From NCBI GenBank assembly GCA_947487325.1, contig CANKWG010000137.1, positions 1-6,059 on the forward strand: a stretch of 6,059 bases of DNA, given 5' to 3'. The DNA is from Oxalobacteraceae bacterium (GTDB taxonomy: Bacteria; Pseudomonadota; Gammaproteobacteria; Burkholderiales; Burkholderiaceae_D). The stretch's first letter is position 1. Each line of letters opens with the position of its first letter. The position numbers and the translations under genes are program-made. Below, one piece after another: positions 4,958 through 6,059 of the stretch. The notes under the pieces were generated by a model. It was given only the letters and a program-made list of their open reading frames with translations. It made no database searches and was not told where the DNA came from.

Positions 4958-4980
4958 AGGGCTCTGGGCATGCCCGCCCT
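4958..4980. repeat. GC-rich inverted repeat between divergent genes, possible operator
   Basis: A 10-bp perfect palindrome, GGGCATGCCC (4966-4975), is flanked by outer inverted arms AGGGC (4958-4962) and GCCCT (4976-4980), with a 3-base bulge (TCT) on one side. It lies 38 bp from the HD-domain start and about 70 bp from the transporter start. It could bind a dimeric regulator or form a hairpin in the leader of the HD gene. No T-run follows it on either strand, so it is not an intrinsic terminator. Confidence 0.45.
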
Positions 4981-5051
4981 AACCACTACTTATCGACAGC
5001 AGACGCACTTTCCTAAGGTCAGTTGCATAACACATGCTAACCTGCTGCCCC

Positions 5052-6059
5052 ATGTCCAGTCCCAGCCTTCCCGTCAGCCCCGATCTGATCGACTCGCGTT
5101 ACGCATTCTGGCGTCTGCTCAATGCGCTGGCCTTGGTAACCCTTGGCAGCGCGGCCATGTATGTCGTGGTCGTTATTCTGCCGGTCGCACAAGCCGAATT
5201 CGGTAGCGATCGTGCGGGTGCATCACTGCCCTACACCGCACTGATGATTGCGTTCGGCATAGGCAGCCTGCTCATGGGAAGACTGGCGGATCGCTTCGGT
5301 GTTTACCGTGTACTCATCATTGGCGGCCTGGGCAATCTGGCCGGCTTTCTGTGGGCCAGCCAGTCGCCGGGGCTGGTCAGTCTGACGCTCGCCCATGCAC
5401 TGCTCGGCGTGATGGGTTGCTCCGCCACGTTCGTTCCTCTGCTGGCCGACACTGCGCTATGGTGGAAAAAACGTCGTGGCATCGCAGTGGCTATTTGCGC
5501 CAGCGGCAACTATGTCGCAGGTACCGTATGGCCCATCGCCATGCAGTGGGGCATAGACCACGCTGGTTGGCGCACCAGCTACCTCACACTCGGCTGCTTT
5601 TGTGGCGTGGGTATTATTCTGCTTGCGCTGCGCATGAAAGCACGACCGCCACTAGTGGACGCGGCTGCAGAAAATCCAATCTCGGCATTTACCTCAGACC
5701 GACCGTTTGGACTGAGCCTGACGCAGGCGCAGGTGTTGCTCTGCATCGCGGGTATGGCCTGCTGCGTGGCCATGTCCATGCCGCAGGTACACATCGTTGC
5801 CTATTGCAGTGATCTGGGTTTCGGTGCGGCGCGCGGTGCGCAGATGCTGTCGCTGATGCTGGGCTTCGGTATCGCCAGCCGGCTCGTATCCGGACTCATC
5901 TGCGATCGTATCGGCGGAATACGGACGTTGCTACTCGGCTCGGCCTTGCAAGGTATCGCGCTGCTCTTGTTCATTCCCTTCGATGGCCTGATGTCACTGT
6001 ACGTGATTTCAATTATGTTCGGACTGTTTCAAGGCGGGATCGTGCCGTCCTACGCGATC
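5052..6059 (+). CDS. Major facilitator superfamily transporter (3' end outside window)
   Basis: 336 codons are visible with the frame open at the right edge; about 60-80 residues are probably missing from a typical 400-residue transporter. About ten hydrophobic helices can be traced, roughly at residues 22-46, 57-78, 87-105, 108-130, 141-163, 172-192, 227-247, 262-282, 290-310 and 312-334. The MFS loop 2-3 signature GRLADRFGVYR lies at 76-86 and its second-half echo GLICDRIGG at 281-289, both with the conserved Asp. WWKKRRGIAVAICASGNYVAG (about 136-156) fits helix 5 of the monocarboxylate/oxalate-formate-like MFS group. The substrate cannot be deduced, though an organic anion is the family-based guess. 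ATG 5034 is an in-frame alternative adding six residues (MLTCCP), and an in-frame TAA at 5028 rules out anything further upstream. Neither start has a good ribosome site. Confidence 0.88.
   Translation, partial: MSSPSLPVSPDLIDSRYAFWRLLNALALVTLGSAAMYVVVVILPVAQAEFGSDRAGASLPYTALMIAFGIGSLLMGRLADRFGVYRVLIIGGLGNLAGFLWASQSPGLVSLTLAHALLGVMGCSATFVPLLADTALWWKKRRGIAVAICASGNYVAGTVWPIAMQWGIDHAGWRTSYLTLGCFCGVGIILLALRMKARPPLVDAAAENPISAFTSDRPFGLSLTQAQVLLCIAGMACCVAMSMPQVHIVAYCSDLGFGAARGAQMLSLMLGFGIASRLVSGLICDRIGGIRTLLLGSALQGIALLLFIPFDGLMSLYVISIMFGLFQGGIVPSYAI

Overview
The window looks like chromosomal DNA from a Gram-negative, sulfur-oxidising proteobacterium, probably beta or gamma; the lineage cannot be fixed from the sequence. 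The reasons are the 3' end of soxY followed directly by a complete soxZ, several proteins with Sec-type signal peptides, and moderate G+C by eye. I see no tRNA, rRNA, CRISPR array, insertion sequence, phage gene or gap over 300 bp. Genes are densely packed and the strand changes often.

Layout. (1) 1-494, plus strand: the soxY C-terminus and soxZ, the two halves of the SoxYZ carrier that holds thiosulfate-derived sulfur during Sox oxidation. (2) 487-723, minus strand: a small protein with one C-terminal membrane helix, whose stop codon overlaps that of soxZ. (3) 724-912: an intergenic stretch with a 12-bp perfect palindrome and a modest hairpin, but no convincing promoter. (4) 913-1809, plus strand: two genes 15 bp apart for exported proteins. 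One is a 160-aa unknown with two cysteines; the other is built from six exact-length 16-residue repeats (beta-flower type) and ends in an aromatic hydrophobic tail. (5) 1802-2458, minus strand: a MobA/MocA-type nucleotidyltransferase. (6) 2496-2544: a compact divergent promoter region with overlapping -10 boxes. (7) 2538-4336, plus strand: an exported NlpC/P60 peptidase and an exported CapA-type metallophosphatase-fold protein, a likely envelope pair. (8) 4354-4920, minus strand: a stand-alone HD-domain protein resembling the small alarmone hydrolase MESH1, in which most catalytic positions are substituted. (9) 4921-5051: a divergent intergenic region with a GC-rich inverted repeat. (10) 5052-end, plus strand: a major facilitator transporter cut off by the window edge.

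Apart from soxYZ, the 913/1411 pair and the 2538/3164 pair, the genes do not form one obvious pathway. The strongest candidates for new biology are the apparently catalytically dead MESH1-like protein, the repeat protein with its co-transcribed partner, and the CapA-like protein with a substituted family histidine. Homology calls rest on motif recognition from memory, without database searches.
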